DNA from: Dyella telluris | GTDB taxonomy: Bacteria > Pseudomonadota > Gammaproteobacteria > Xanthomonadales > Rhodanobacteraceae | Reading direction: 5' to 3' | Assembly (NCBI RefSeq): GCF_014297575.1 | Contig: NZ_CP060412.1 | Span: forward strand, 1,674,001 to 1,738,000 | Length of the DNA: 64,000 nucleotides | Shown: positions 17,219 through 26,514 of the stretch, piece after piece | Numbering within the stretch: the first letter of the stretch is position 1 | Layout: the number at the start of each line of letters is the position of its first letter | Translations under genes and position numbers: made by a program | The notes under the pieces: model-generated | Told to the model about the DNA's origin: nothing | The model's database searches: none | What the model saw: only the letters and a program-made list of their open reading frames with translations

Positions 17219-19174
17219 ATGCACGCCGTCGCGACCACTGTGGTGAATCGGGTCCCGTGGCGCCAACGCGCGGCGGCGCTCGCGTTCATGCTGCTTCCGT
17301 CCATGCTGTGGGCGCAGGCGCAGATCCAGATCGTGCCGCTGCCGGAGGCGAAACACGCCGCCGTCACCCAGCTGGGTGCAGCCGACCTCAGCGCCGCCGA
17401 CGTGCAGCCCTGGATGGACGGCGAAATGAATGGCGTGATGCAGAAAGGCAGCGTCACGGGTGCCGTGGTCGTGGTGGTGAAGGATGGCGAGATCCTTTTC
17501 TCCCGGGGCTATGGCCATGCGGACGCGGCCGGGCAGAAGGCCGTCGACCCGGCGGACACGATGTTCCGTGTGGGCGCCATGTCCGGCGCGGTCACCGCCA
17601 CGGCGGTGATGCAGCTGGTGGAGCAGCACAAGCTGGACCTCGACGCGGATGTGAACCGCTATCTCGACTTCACCATTCCGCCTTATGACGGCAAGCCGGT
17701 GACGCTGCGCGACCTGCTGACCAATACCGCGGGCTTCGAGGATGTGCGCAAAGGGCTGTACGTCACCGATCCCAAGCGCGTCGACGAGGACGAGCTGGGA
17801 ATGCATCACGGCTCGCTGCTGCCGACGCGAATCTATCCCGTGGGTACCGTTCCCGCATATTCCACGTACGGCCTGGCGCTCGCCGGCTATATCGTGCAAC
17901 GCGCGTCGGGCCAGCGCTTTGTCGAATTCACCGGGCGGCACATCTTCGAGCCGATGGGCATGCAGCACACCACCTTTGCGCAATCGACGCCGTTGTGGCC
18001 GAACGTCGCTTCAAACGCTGGCCCGGCAGGAACACCTGCGCTCATCAGGAAGCTGGTGGTACCCACACCCGCAAACGGCCTGGCCACCAGCGGCGAAGAC
18101 ATGGCGCGCTTCATGATCGCCTACCTGCAGTTCGGCCGCGCCGGCAACACGCAGCTGCTGGAACAGGCCACAGTGAAGCAGATGCAGGACGGGCAGCGCG
18201 CGACGATTCTCGGCCTGCCCGGCATGGCGCTGGGCTTCGCGCACCGGGATCGCGACGGCCAGGTCGTGCTCGACCAGGACGGTGATTTCAACGAATACCA
18301 CAGCCTTCTCACGCTGTTTCCGGAACACCACACCGGCCTGTTCATCGCCACGGCCGGCGGTGATGCCGGACCGTTGCTGCGCCCCCTCGCCGAGCGCTTC
18401 TCGTCCCGCTATTTCCCGCCGCTGCCGCAACTCAAGCCCGCCACGCTGGGCACCCACAAGCAGCACTCGGCGCAGCTGGTCGGTCGCTATACCTCCAGCA
18501 TCACGTCGCAGAGCAACGTGCTCGCCCTGCGCGACCTGTTCCTGCAGAGCGAGATCACGCTGGCCGCCGATGGCTCGCCGGTGACGCCCATGTTCGGTGC
18601 CGCGCACTGGCGCGAGGTGAAGCCGTACCTGTGGAAGGACGACACCACCGGCCGCTGGCTGGGCGCACTGGTGCGCGATGGCAGTGTGCGCATGCTTTCC
18701 ACCGACGTGCTGTCGCCCACGGAGGCCTACCTGCCCGCCACCGGCCCCACGCCGGGCGGCGTCCGCCGCGTGCTGTCGCTGTTGCTCGCGGTCTTCGCGC
18801 TGGTCGCGCTGTCATGGCCGCTGATGGCCTGGCTGGGTCGGCGCCGCGCCGCGCTGGCGTTGCCGGACGATGACATGCGCGGGTATCGCCTCAGCCGGCT
18901 CACCGCCTTGCTCTACCTGCTGTTCGCCGGCGGCTGGTGCCTGATGTTGCCGCGACTGGGGACGCTGCATCTGGAGTTTCGACTGGCGCTGCTGTTCCTG
19001 GTCGGTTTGCTGGCCGTGCTCGGCACGCTGCCGGCAGCATGGGAGACATGGCGCGCATGGCGTGGCGGCGCCTGGTGGCGACGTATCAGCAGCAGCCTCC
19101 TGCTGCTGGCCTGCCTTGGCGCCATCGCGTTTATCGTGCAGTGGCATTTGTTGAGCCTTGATCCCGGTTACTGA
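17219..19174 (+). CDS. Beta-lactamase-fold (serine hydrolase family) protein, catalytic motifs lost, membrane-anchored
   Basis: 651 residues with signal peptide (about 1-33). A class-C beta-lactamase/penicillin-binding-like domain covers about 60-400, and four hydrophobic helices fill the last 150 residues. Family landmarks are present (FRVG, AVMQLVEQHKL, LRDLLTNTAGF, AYSTYGLALAGYI). However, the SxxK position reads A120-M-S-G123 instead of Ser-x-x-Lys, and the YxN position reads Y214-S-T216. The nucleophile, general base and Asn are therefore all replaced, and hydrolase activity is unlikely. AAGGAG stands 6 nt before ATG 17219. It could be a binding or sensing protein for cell-wall or peptide ligands; nothing in the neighbourhood specifies one. 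Confidence 0.85.
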   Translation: MHAVATTVVNRVPWRQRAAALAFMLLPSMLWAQAQIQIVPLPEAKHAAVTQLGAADLSAADVQPWMDGEMNGVMQKGSVTGAVVVVVKDGEILFSRGYGHADAAGQKAVDPADTMFRVGAMSGAVTATAVMQLVEQHKLDLDADVNRYLDFTIPPYDGKPVTLRDLLTNTAGFEDVRKGLYVTDPKRVDEDELGMHHGSLLPTRIYPVGTVPAYSTYGLALAGYIVQRASGQRFVEFTGRHIFEPMGMQHTTFAQSTPLWPNVASNAGPAGTPALIRKLVVPTPANGLATSGEDMARFMIAYLQFGRAGNTQLLEQATVKQMQDGQRATILGLPGMALGFAHRDRDGQVVLDQDGDFNEYHSLLTLFPEHHTGLFIATAGGDAGPLLRPLAERFSSRYFPPLPQLKPATLGTHKQHSAQLVGRYTSSITSQSNVLALRDLFLQSEITLAADGSPVTPMFGAAHWREVKPYLWKDDTTGRWLGALVRDGSVRMLSTDVLSPTEAYLPATGPTPGGVRRVLSLLLAVFALVALSWPLMAWLGRRRAALALPDDDMRGYRLSRLTALLYLLFAGGWCLMLPRLGTLHLEFRLALLFLVGLLAVLGTLPAAWETWRAWRGGAWWRRISSSLLLLACLGAIAFIVQWHLLSLDPGY

Positions 19175-19201
19175 TGAGCCCGGCCTGCAGCACCGCCTCC
19201 T

Positions 19202-19303
19202 TGTAGGAGCGCACTAGTGCGCGACAGGTGACTGCGGCCATTCGGGATGCCAGATGATGTGGCGCGCTGCCGTGCCGCGGTCGCGCACTAGTGCGCTCCT
19301 ACA
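19202..19303. repeat. REP pair (BIME-like), CTAGT variant
   Basis: GTAG-type inverted pair. Both arms carry the fully palindromic core GCGCACTAGTGCGC, a variant not seen in the other copies of this window. Confidence 0.9.
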
Positions 19304-19344
19304 GGGGATTTTGGGCCGTTCGGGACCGATCCAGCCCCGCCCGC

Positions 19345-19350
19345 TACAAT
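19345..19350 (+). promoter_or_regulatory. -10 element TACAAT of uvrD (possible leaderless start)
   Basis: TACAAT ends 8 bp before the uvrD ATG. A transcript starting 6-8 nt downstream would begin at or next to the start codon. There is no well-spaced Shine-Dalgarno sequence. Confidence 0.4.
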
Positions 19351-19357
19351 AGGCAGG

Positions 19358-21553
19358 ATGGATGTCTCCCACCTGATCGACAAGCTCAACGACGCGCAGC
19401 GCGAAGCGGTCTGCGCGCCTCCCGGCAACTACCTCGTGCTCGCGGGCGCCGGCTCCGGCAAGACGCGCGTACTCACCCACCGCATCGGCTGGCTTACCCA
19501 GGTAGAGGGCATTTCGCCGTGGGCGATCCTTGCGGTGACCTTCACCAACAAGGCCTCGGGCGAAATGCGCGCGCGCCTGGACCAGCTGATCCCGGGCGGT
19601 ACGCAGGGCCTGACCGTGGGTACGTTCCACGGCATCGCGCACCGGTTGCTGCGCCGCCACTGGCGCGAGGCCGGCCTGCCGGAAGGCTTCCAGATCCTCG
19701 ACGCGGACGACCAGCAGCGCATCATCAAGCGCGTGATCGCCGGTCTGGGCCTGGACGAAGCCCGCTTCCCGCCGCGCCAGGCCACCTGGCAGATCAACCA
19801 GTGGAAGGACGAAGGCCGGCGTGCCGACAGCATCGAGCATCGCGATCACCCGATGACGCGCACGCTGGTGCAGATCTATCAGGCGTATGAAGAAGCCTGC
19901 CGCCGCGCGGGCCTGGTGGATTTCGCCGAACTGCTGCTGCGCGCGCACGAACTGTGGCTGCACAACCCGGCCATCCTCGAGCACTACCGCGACCGCTGGC
20001 GTTACCTGCTGATCGACGAGTTCCAGGACACCAACACGCTGCAGTACGCGTGGATCCGCGTGCTGGCCGGCAACACGGGCCAGGTGTTCGTGGTGGGCGA
20101 TGATGACCAGGCCATCTACGGCTGGCGCGGCGCCAAAGTGGAGAACGTGCAGCAGTTCCTGCGCGATTTCCCCGGCGCCAAGACCATCAAGCTGGAGCAG
20201 AACTACCGCTCCACCTCCACCATCCTCAAGGCCGCCAACAGCGTGATCGCACGCAACGGCGGGCGCCTCGGCAAGCAGCTGTGGACGGATGGCGGCGAGG
20301 GCGAGCGCATCGCGCTGTACGCCGCGTACAACGAGCAGGACGAAGCGCGCTTCGTGATCGAACGCATCCGCGAGTACGTTGCCGAGCACGGCGAGGCGCG
20401 CGATTGCGCCATCCTCTACCGCTCCAACGCCCAGTCGCGCAATTTCGAAGAACAGCTGATGCAGCGGGATATCCGCTTCCGCGTGTACGGCGGCCAGCGA
20501 TTCTTCGACCGCGCGGAAATCAAGGACGCACTGGCCTACCTGCGCCTGTCCTCCAACCGCCAGGACGACGCTGCCTTCGAGCGCGCGGTGAACACCCCGC
20601 CGCGCGGCATCGGCGATCGCACGCTGGACGTGCTGCGCCGTCGCGCACGCGTCGAGAACAGCTCGATGTGGGAGGCCTCGCTGAGCGAGCTCAGCGGCGG
20701 CAAGGAACTGGCCGGCCGCGCGAAGAACGCTGTGAAAGCCTTCCTCACCATGATCGAGGACATGGCCCGCGCCTTTGCCGGCGCCGGCACGGGCGACGCG
20801 CTGGCGCTGGCCGAACAGATCGACCACGCCATCACCCACACCGGCCTGCGCGACTTCTACGAGAAGGACAGCCGCGGCAACGCCGAATCGCGCGTGGAGA
20901 ACCTGGACGAACTGGTCAACGTCGCCAGTCGCTTCGAACTCACGCCGGACGATGAGGAAGCCGGCCTGAGCGAACTGGCCGCCTTCCTGTCGCACGCCGC
21001 GCTGGAAGCCGGCGAAGGCCAGGGCGAGGCCTGGGACGACTGCGTGCAGCTGATGACGCTGCACTCGGCCAAGGGCCTGGAATTCCCCGTGGTTTTCCTG
21101 GTCGGCATGGAGGAAGGCCTGTTTCCCAGCCAGCGTTCGGTCGAGGACGAAGGCCGACTCGAAGAAGAGCGCCGCCTCGCCTACGTGGGCATCACCCGCG
21201 CCCGCGAACGCCTGTTCATCACCTATGCCGAATCGCGCCGCATGCACGGCGTGGAAATGCTGGCACGCCCGTCGCGCTTCCTCGCCGAAATTCCGCCGGA
21301 GCTGATCGACGAGGTGCGTCCGCGCGTGCAGGTAAGTCGCCCGTTGTATGGCGCACGCCCTACCGGCGGCTCAAAGTCGCTGGAGGAAGCCATGCCGCTG
21401 ACGCTGGGCCAGCGCGTGAGCCACCCCAGCTTCGGCGAGGGTATCGTGGTGAGCGCGGAAGGCAGCGGCGCGCACATGCGCATCCAGGTCAATTTCGCCA
21501 GCAGCGGCAGCAAGTGGCTGGTCTATGCCTATGCCAACCTGACGCCACTGTAA
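19358..21553 (+). CDS. uvrD: DNA helicase II (UvrD), SF1A 3'-5' helicase
   Basis: 731 residues with the full superfamily 1A motif set: Q-motif LNDAQREAV, Walker A AGAGSGKT at 30-36, Ia VTFTNKAS, motif II LLIDEFQDTN near 219, III VVGDDDQAIYGWRGA, IV EQNYRST, V TLHSAKGLEF and VI AYVGITRARERL. The C-terminal Tudor-like tail ends VYAYANLTPL. UvrD unwinds DNA in nucleotide-excision and mismatch repair. The length matches E. coli UvrD (720). The tail and motif pattern favour UvrD over Rep. It stands alone between a REP pair and a small FUSC gene. Confidence 0.95.
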   Translation: MDVSHLIDKLNDAQREAVCAPPGNYLVLAGAGSGKTRVLTHRIGWLTQVEGISPWAILAVTFTNKASGEMRARLDQLIPGGTQGLTVGTFHGIAHRLLRRHWREAGLPEGFQILDADDQQRIIKRVIAGLGLDEARFPPRQATWQINQWKDEGRRADSIEHRDHPMTRTLVQIYQAYEEACRRAGLVDFAELLLRAHELWLHNPAILEHYRDRWRYLLIDEFQDTNTLQYAWIRVLAGNTGQVFVVGDDDQAIYGWRGAKVENVQQFLRDFPGAKTIKLEQNYRSTSTILKAANSVIARNGGRLGKQLWTDGGEGERIALYAAYNEQDEARFVIERIREYVAEHGEARDCAILYRSNAQSRNFEEQLMQRDIRFRVYGGQRFFDRAEIKDALAYLRLSSNRQDDAAFERAVNTPPRGIGDRTLDVLRRRARVENSSMWEASLSELSGGKELAGRAKNAVKAFLTMIEDMARAFAGAGTGDALALAEQIDHAITHTGLRDFYEKDSRGNAESRVENLDELVNVASRFELTPDDEEAGLSELAAFLSHAALEAGEGQGEAWDDCVQLMTLHSAKGLEFPVVFLVGMEEGLFPSQRSVEDEGRLEEERRLAYVGITRARERLFITYAESRRMHGVEMLARPSRFLAEIPPELIDEVRPRVQVSRPLYGARPTGGSKSLEEAMPLTLGQRVSHPSFGEGIVVSAEGSGAHMRIQVNFASSGSKWLVYAYANLTPL

Positions 21554-21584
21554 GCACCCCTGGGGCACGACAAGGCAGACGACC

Positions 21585-22154
21585 ATGAGCGACCAGCCTT
21601 CACTGCGCGACAACCTGCGCCAGCTGTTTGACGTGCAGCAGGGCATGGCCTTTGTCTATCGCCACCTGCCATGGACGCACCGCCTCATGCAGGGTGCATG
21701 GTTCGCCTTGCTGGCCCTGCTGGCCGCCAGCGCTTCCTACGGACTGGGCCTGCTGCTGCATACCCAGCAGGCGTTCTGGGCAGCACTCACCGCCATCGCC
21801 GTCACCCAGCAGAACTACATGGATACGCGCGCCTCCTCGCGCGACCAGATCATTGGTGCGCTGGTGGGCGGTCTGGCCGGCTTCGGCGCCGTCCTGCTGC
21901 TGGGCGAGCAATACAGCGCCTACGTGGTGGGCCTGGTCGCGGCCATCGGCGCGTGCTGGACGCTGGGCGTGGGCAGCGCGGCGCGACTCAGCGCCACCAC
22001 CACCACCATCATCCTGCTGGTTCCGCACTCCGGCTCGTTCTGGCTGATCGCACTGACCCGCGTGGGCGAGGTGGCGCTGGGCATCGCTTGTGCGCTGGCG
22101 GTGGTGGCCGTGGCCGAGCGCGTGCAACGCTGGTGGGTGCGGCCGGTGGAATGA
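21585..22154 (+). CDS. FUSC-family small integral membrane protein
   Basis: 189 residues with five to six hydrophobic segments after a short cytosolic start. It matches the N-terminal membrane half of FUSC/aromatic acid exporter proteins (QAFWAALTAIAVTQQNY, RDQIIGALVGGLAGF, LSATTTTIILL). The large cytosolic half of full exporters is absent. It is only 31 bp after uvrD and may be cotranscribed. The substrate, if it transports, is unknown. Confidence 0.75.
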   Translation: MSDQPSLRDNLRQLFDVQQGMAFVYRHLPWTHRLMQGAWFALLALLAASASYGLGLLLHTQQAFWAALTAIAVTQQNYMDTRASSRDQIIGALVGGLAGFGAVLLLGEQYSAYVVGLVAAIGACWTLGVGSAARLSATTTTIILLVPHSGSFWLIALTRVGEVALGIACALAVVAVAERVQRWWVRPVE

Positions 22155-22253
22155 GCCGGATATCATCTGGCCGCTAAACGCACGAAACTTCGACCGGAAC
22201 CGGCGCCCTTTGCGCAAGCTCCCAATGTCCAGGCATTCGATACGGGCCACGCC

Positions 22254-22610
22254 ATGACGAGCGAAACCTCCGGCGACATCGCCGACACCAGCCGAGCGCG
22301 ACTGGACCACGACATCTGCGTGCACATCTTCACGGCATCGGCGGCGATGGTCGGCGTGTGCCTGACCGTCATCGGCATCCTTCGCGTGGTGATCTCGCTG
22401 CGCAAGGAAGACATGCTCGGCGACGACCTGCTCGCAGTGAACGCGATGCTCTACCTGGCCTCCTGCCTGCTGTCGTACTGGGCGCTGCGCACGCGCAACC
22501 GCGGTCGCAACCATCGGCTGGAACACATTGCCGACGCGATCTTCCTCGTGTCGCTGGTATTCACCGCGGTCAACGCAGGATTCATCACCTGGGCGATTTC
22601 GGCCAGCTGA
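22254..22610 (+). CDS. Hypothetical three-helix membrane protein
   Basis: 118 residues with a charged N-terminus (about 1-23), then hydrophobic helices at about 24-46, 58-76 and 92-114, separated by Arg-rich loops (LRTRNRGRNHRLEH). The family is not recognised. A TATCAT -10-like hexamer stands at 22161 and a bidirectional terminator directly follows the stop. The function cannot be inferred. Confidence 0.7.
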   Translation: MTSETSGDIADTSRARLDHDICVHIFTASAAMVGVCLTVIGILRVVISLRKEDMLGDDLLAVNAMLYLASCLLSYWALRTRNRGRNHRLEHIADAIFLVSLVFTAVNAGFITWAISAS

Positions 22611-22611
22611 A

Positions 22612-22642
22612 AAAAAGCCGCTTCGGATCGAAGCGGCTTTTT
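22612..22642. terminator. Bidirectional terminator between convergent genes
   Basis: A 14-bp perfect inverted repeat (22612-22625 with 22629-22642) includes A5 and T5 flanks. It serves the membrane protein gene on + and hemY on -. Confidence 0.9.
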
Positions 22643-22645
22643 GTC

Positions 22646-23902
22646 TTACTCCGGCAGCCTTGGCACGCCGTGTTCGCTGCGTTCTTCCATGGCGATGGGG
22701 CGCGTATCCAGCCGCGGGGAACGTGCATTCTGCGGCAAGGGCTCAACCGCTTCACCGCGGGCCAGCGCCAGTGCGTTGCGGTAGCAACGCTGGGCCAGCG
22801 CAGCATCGCCCTGGCCGGCGTGTACATCGCCCAGCGCTTCCCATGCACCGCTGCTGGGCGTGAGCGCGAGGGAGCGTTCCAGATACTGCGAGGCCTTGCC
22901 CCACAGGCTCAGCCGCACGCACATGCGACCCAGCGTGAGCAGCAGCGCGGCATCGTTCGGGTGGCCATCCAGCCACGACTCGGCACGGCGCAGGCGTGCC
23001 TCGATATCGTCACCGCCGAGCGAACCATAGGTTTCGATCAGCAGCGGTGACCATTCGCGACGCAGTGCGGATTCCACTTCATCCATGGCCGGCAGCACCA
23101 TGCCGAACGAGGCGGCCTGGCGTGCATAGGCGTCGATGGCGGCCGGCACGCGGCGTTGCGCCTTGGGCAGCTGCGACCACAACGTATTGAGCGCGGCGGC
23201 ATCCGGTGCGCTGCGCAGCGACGCGGCAAGCACCTGTGCTTCCAGTGCGGCAAAACTCTTCGCGCCGAGCGCACCGCTCTTCTGCAGTGGCTCCAGCGCC
23301 TGGCGCGCGCGGCGCGTATCGCCACTGGCCAGACCGGCCAGCGCCAGTTCGCGCCAGCCACCCGGGGTGAGGTTGCCCGCATCCGCGTCCGCGGCAAGCA
23401 GGTTCACGGCCTCGGTGGCGCGGCCTTCACGACGCAATACGCGTGAGCGCAGCACACGCGCGGCACGCGGCGCGACCTGGGCGGCTTCGTCCAGCGTGGT
23501 CAGTGCGCGGCTGTTCTCACCGCGACGCGACGCCGCTTCGGCGGCGGCCAGCAACGCAGGGCCGCGTATGGCATCGAGGCGCGATGCACGGTGCAGGTCG
23601 CGCTCGGCGTCGCCATGTCGGCCTTCCATCAAGGCCTGCAGGCCTTCGCTCATCTTCTTGCGGCTCAGCCGGCGATGACGACGCGTGAACGCGCCGAACG
23701 GCCAGCGCACGGCAAACCACAGCGCGCTGAGCAGCGCCCAGGCCAGCAGCAGGATGACCACGGCGGCCACCACCGTCGTTTCCGCCTGCCAGCCACGCAG
23801 CTGCACCAGCACATAACCGGGATCTTCAGCCACCCAATGCCAGCCGAACGCGGCCAGTGCCGCGACGATCACCAGCAACAGAATCCAGCGCCACAACTTC
23901 AT
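22646..23902 (-). CDS. hemY: HemY-type tetratricopeptide inner-membrane protein
   Basis: 418 residues. Two N-terminal membrane helices (about 4-22 and 44-66) precede a HemY_N region (RRHRRLSRKKMSEGLQALMEG) and a series of TPR-like helical pairs to the C-terminus. This is the gammaproteobacterial HemY of hemCDXY clusters, not protoporphyrinogen oxidase. It is thought to support late haem synthesis, but its exact role is unsettled. The ATG overlaps the hemX stop as ATGA (23899-23902). The gene ends the cluster at a terminator. Confidence 0.9.
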   Translation of the reverse strand: MKLWRWILLLVIVAALAAFGWHWVAEDPGYVLVQLRGWQAETTVVAAVVILLLAWALLSALWFAVRWPFGAFTRRHRRLSRKKMSEGLQALMEGRHGDAERDLHRASRLDAIRGPALLAAAEAASRRGENSRALTTLDEAAQVAPRAARVLRSRVLRREGRATEAVNLLAADADAGNLTPGGWRELALAGLASGDTRRARQALEPLQKSGALGAKSFAALEAQVLAASLRSAPDAAALNTLWSQLPKAQRRVPAAIDAYARQAASFGMVLPAMDEVESALRREWSPLLIETYGSLGGDDIEARLRRAESWLDGHPNDAALLLTLGRMCVRLSLWGKASQYLERSLALTPSSGAWEALGDVHAGQGDAALAQRCYRNALALARGEAVEPLPQNARSPRLDTRPIAMEERSEHGVPRLPE

Positions 23903-25008
23903 GGCCTGGCTCCGACCGAGCTGCTGCTCGCGGGCTTGAGCGCATGCACCGCCCGCAGGTTGCGCAACTCGCCGAGTGCGGCGCCCAGCTGCACCGGTGC
24001 ACCCGGCGCCTGGGCGATCAGCGATGCCAGCTGCTCGCGGGCCTGCTGCACCGGTGCGGCTGCCTCGTCGAACTGCCCGGCCAGGCCGGCGTCGGCGCGC
24101 TTGAGCGCAGCGATATAGGCATCGCGATCGGAAGCCAGCAGCGCGGCCTGCGCCTGTGCAAGGTCAATGGCGGTGAGCTCGCGTGCAAAACGCGCATCGG
24201 CCACCGACAACGGCGCGCCATTCGTGCGCTGCACCTTCACCACGTTGTTCAGCGCACCCATGATGCGCGACCAGCCGCTGCCCGATGTATCGTTGGCCGT
24301 CGAATCCAGCGGCTTCAGCGGCAGCTCGGTCATCGACGCACGCAGATGGCTCAACGTGCTAAGTGACGTATCGAGATTGCCCGCCTTGCTCTTGGTCAGC
24401 GCTTCGCGCTCCGCACCGATGCTCTGGCGCAGGCCGGAGAACGCGTCGTCGTTGACGGCAGCCAGGGCCTGGTCCGCCAGTGCATAGGCATCCAGGGCGC
24501 CCTGCGCGTCGTGGAACAGGTCGTAGCGTTCCTTGGCCATGCGCAGCAGCGACTCGGTTTCATCGAGCAGCATGGCGTCGTGGCCGGACAGCGTCTTTTC
24601 CGACAGCTTGGCCACGGCATCTTCAAGATTGCGCATGCGCTCGGCCTGGCCCAGCACTTCCTCGCGCAGCGAGCGGTTTACCTGATCGGCATCGCCCAGG
24701 CGCTGGCGTAGCAGGTTGCGTTCGCTGTCGCTTGCGCTGAACGCGCTTTCCAGCGTGTCCACGCGCTGCTTGAGTGCATCGGTGGCGGCATGGTTGGCCA
24801 CGCTGCCCTGTTCCTGCTGCCACTGGCGCCAGCCCACATAGCCGGCGCCGCCCGCGGCCACCAGCGAGATCAGCAGGGCAACCGCCAACGTGCCGCTGCC
24901 GCGACGTGCCGGTGGCGCCGAACGGGCCGGGCGGGAAGAGGTATCGGAACGCGTACCCTCGGGTGCGCCGCTTTCGGGGATGGAGTCGTCTTGGCTCATG
25001 CGAGACAT
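23899..25008 (-). CDS. hemX: HemX-type uroporphyrinogen-III C-methyltransferase-like membrane protein
   Basis: 369 residues with a Ser/Pro/Arg-rich cytosolic start, one membrane helix (about 42-60) and a long coiled-coil region (DALKQRVDTLESAF onward). A helical HemX domain with DETESLLRMAKERYDL and YIAALKRADAGL segments follows. Despite the database name, no SAM-binding methyltransferase motif is seen. It sits between hemD and hemY as in other gammaproteobacteria. Two ATGs are possible (25008 and 24999), and neither has a strong ribosome site. Confidence 0.88.
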   Translation of the reverse strand: MSRMSQDDSIPESGAPEGTRSDTSSRPARSAPPARRGSGTLAVALLISLVAAGGAGYVGWRQWQQEQGSVANHAATDALKQRVDTLESAFSASDSERNLLRQRLGDADQVNRSLREEVLGQAERMRNLEDAVAKLSEKTLSGHDAMLLDETESLLRMAKERYDLFHDAQGALDAYALADQALAAVNDDAFSGLRQSIGAEREALTKSKAGNLDTSLSTLSHLRASMTELPLKPLDSTANDTSGSGWSRIMGALNNVVKVQRTNGAPLSVADARFARELTAIDLAQAQAALLASDRDAYIAALKRADAGLAGQFDEAAAPVQQAREQLASLIAQAPGAPVQLGAALGELRNLRAVHALKPASSSSVGARP

Positions 25009-25077
25009 GCTAACAGCCCACCGCGGGGTGCTCGCATCAAACGGGCGTGAAAGTCGGCGATGCCGCCACCAAAACCG

Positions 25078-25845
25078 CTAGGAGCGCGCTGCCGCAGCCA
25101 GCAGGTTTTCAGACAATGCCGAATCGGCGACCTCGATGCGACGGAACCCGGCCTCGCGCGCAGCCACCGCGAGGCGATCACTGCTGGCCACTGCCACCGC
25201 GCGGCAGAGATGAGTGAACACGTCGGCGGGCAAGCCTTGCCTCAGGTTATCGAGCGCTTCGGCGCTGGACAGCAGCACGCGTGCCTCGGCCGGCAGCTGC
25301 ATCACGGCTTCGAGCTGGCGACGTTGCCAGCGCGGCGCGCCGCGTCGATACACATGCACTTCGCGCAAGCGCGCGCCGCGCGCCAGGAACTCGGCGCACA
25401 ACACACCGCGTCCACCGGGCGCGCCGATCAGGGCAACGCGTCGACCGCCCAGATCGGCCAGTGCGGGATGCGCCAGCAGCCCCTCGCTGTCCTGACTGCC
25501 CGCCGGCACCAGCGCCTGCAACCCATGCCGACCCAGCGCGCGAGCGGTCCCCCGCCCCACGGCCACAACCTGTGCCCGGGTCGCCAGGGGAGCCAGTCGC
25601 GCGGCAAAACGCACGGCAGCCGGGCTGGTGAACACCAGCAGCTCGTCAGCCAGGGCCTGCTGCAGCGTCGCGGCCACCTCCGTGCCGGTCATGGCCTGCA
25701 GCGACAGGCCCGGCAGCAGCAGGGCCTGGCCACCCAGCCGACGCACCTTGCGCGCCAGCGGCGAGCCGGTGCCGGCCGGGCGCGTGACCACCACCACGCG
25801 GCCATTCAGCAGGTGCTCGTCGAGTGCGCTGCGTCGCAAGTTCAT
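25078..25845 (-). CDS. hemD: Uroporphyrinogen-III synthase
   Basis: 255 residues. It closes and inverts ring D of hydroxymethylbilane to make uroporphyrinogen III, the branch precursor of haem. Family features include VVVTRPAGTGSPLARKVRRLGGQALLLPGL at the N-terminus (cited as a region, residues about 16-45) and VFTSPAAVRF near 85. I chose ATG 25845 because GGAG lies upstream with normal spacing and the family begins just before VVVTRP. An upstream in-frame extension to 25941 would add an arginine-rich stretch unlike the family. hemX follows after 69 bp. Confidence 0.88.
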   Translation of the reverse strand: MNLRRSALDEHLLNGRVVVVTRPAGTGSPLARKVRRLGGQALLLPGLSLQAMTGTEVAATLQQALADELLVFTSPAAVRFAARLAPLATRAQVVAVGRGTARALGRHGLQALVPAGSQDSEGLLAHPALADLGGRRVALIGAPGGRGVLCAEFLARGARLREVHVYRRGAPRWQRRQLEAVMQLPAEARVLLSSAEALDNLRQGLPADVFTHLCRAVAVASSDRLAVAAREAGFRRIEVADSALSENLLAAAARS

Positions 25846-25959
25846 GGGCCGCTCCGGGGAATGGCAGCGAGTGTAACGGCCATGCGCCTGCGGATGGTCT
25901 GCCTTCCTTCGTAAACTACCCCTTCCCCCTCGTTTCCCCACTCTTTGTTACCCCATACG

Positions 25960-26442
25960 ATGAGCACCACCGAAAGGCACACCCTTGCGCGCAAGCTGGT
26001 CACGTTCATGCGCGATGAAATCCCGCTCGCGCAGAACATGGAACTGAACCTGCTCGATTGCGACGAAAACCACCTCGCCCTGGCCGCGCCACTGGGCCCC
26101 AACATCAACGACAAAGGCTGCGCGTTCGGCGGCAGCCTGGTGAGCGTGATGACGCTCAACGGCTGGAGCCTGGTCGAACTGGAGCTGCGCATGCGCGGGC
26201 TGGCCTGCGATGTGTTCGTGGGTGAATCCACCGTGCGTTATCTGGAGCCGGTGTGGGACGACTTCGTCAGCGAAGCCCGGCTTTCCGACGGGGCCAGCTG
26301 GTCCACCTTCTTCGACACGCTGGCCGCCCGTGGGCGCGCCCGCATCGAGGTGTCGTGCCGGGTGCCCGGCACCGGCGAGAAGCCGGCGGCCACGCTGGAA
26401 GGCCGTTACGTGGCCAAGCTGCGGTCGCCCGACGCGGTGTGA
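25960..26442 (+). CDS. YiiD-type hotdog thioesterase
   Basis: 160 residues matching the thioesterase domain found at the C-terminus of YiiD (YiiD_C). It shows NDKGCAFGGSLVSVMTLNGW at about 51-70 and a DVFVGESTVRYLEPV strand. This hotdog-fold family hydrolyses acyl thioesters of unknown identity; here it stands without the acetyltransferase domain of YiiD. ATG 25960 is preferred to an in-frame TTG at 25945. It is divergent from hemD. Confidence 0.8.
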   Translation: MSTTERHTLARKLVTFMRDEIPLAQNMELNLLDCDENHLALAAPLGPNINDKGCAFGGSLVSVMTLNGWSLVELELRMRGLACDVFVGESTVRYLEPVWDDFVSEARLSDGASWSTFFDTLAARGRARIEVSCRVPGTGEKPAATLEGRYVAKLRSPDAV

Positions 26443-26514
26443 AAACGCGGCCTGCGTGACGACAGCGTGCCTGCGCTTTGGGCACAATGCGGCCATTGCC
26501 CAAGGGGAAGGCTC

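Noticed and set aside
23591..24366. Histidine- and Ala-rich frames on the + strand across hemX and hemY
   Set aside because: They are complementary to the well-supported hemYX genes and have no recognisable domain.
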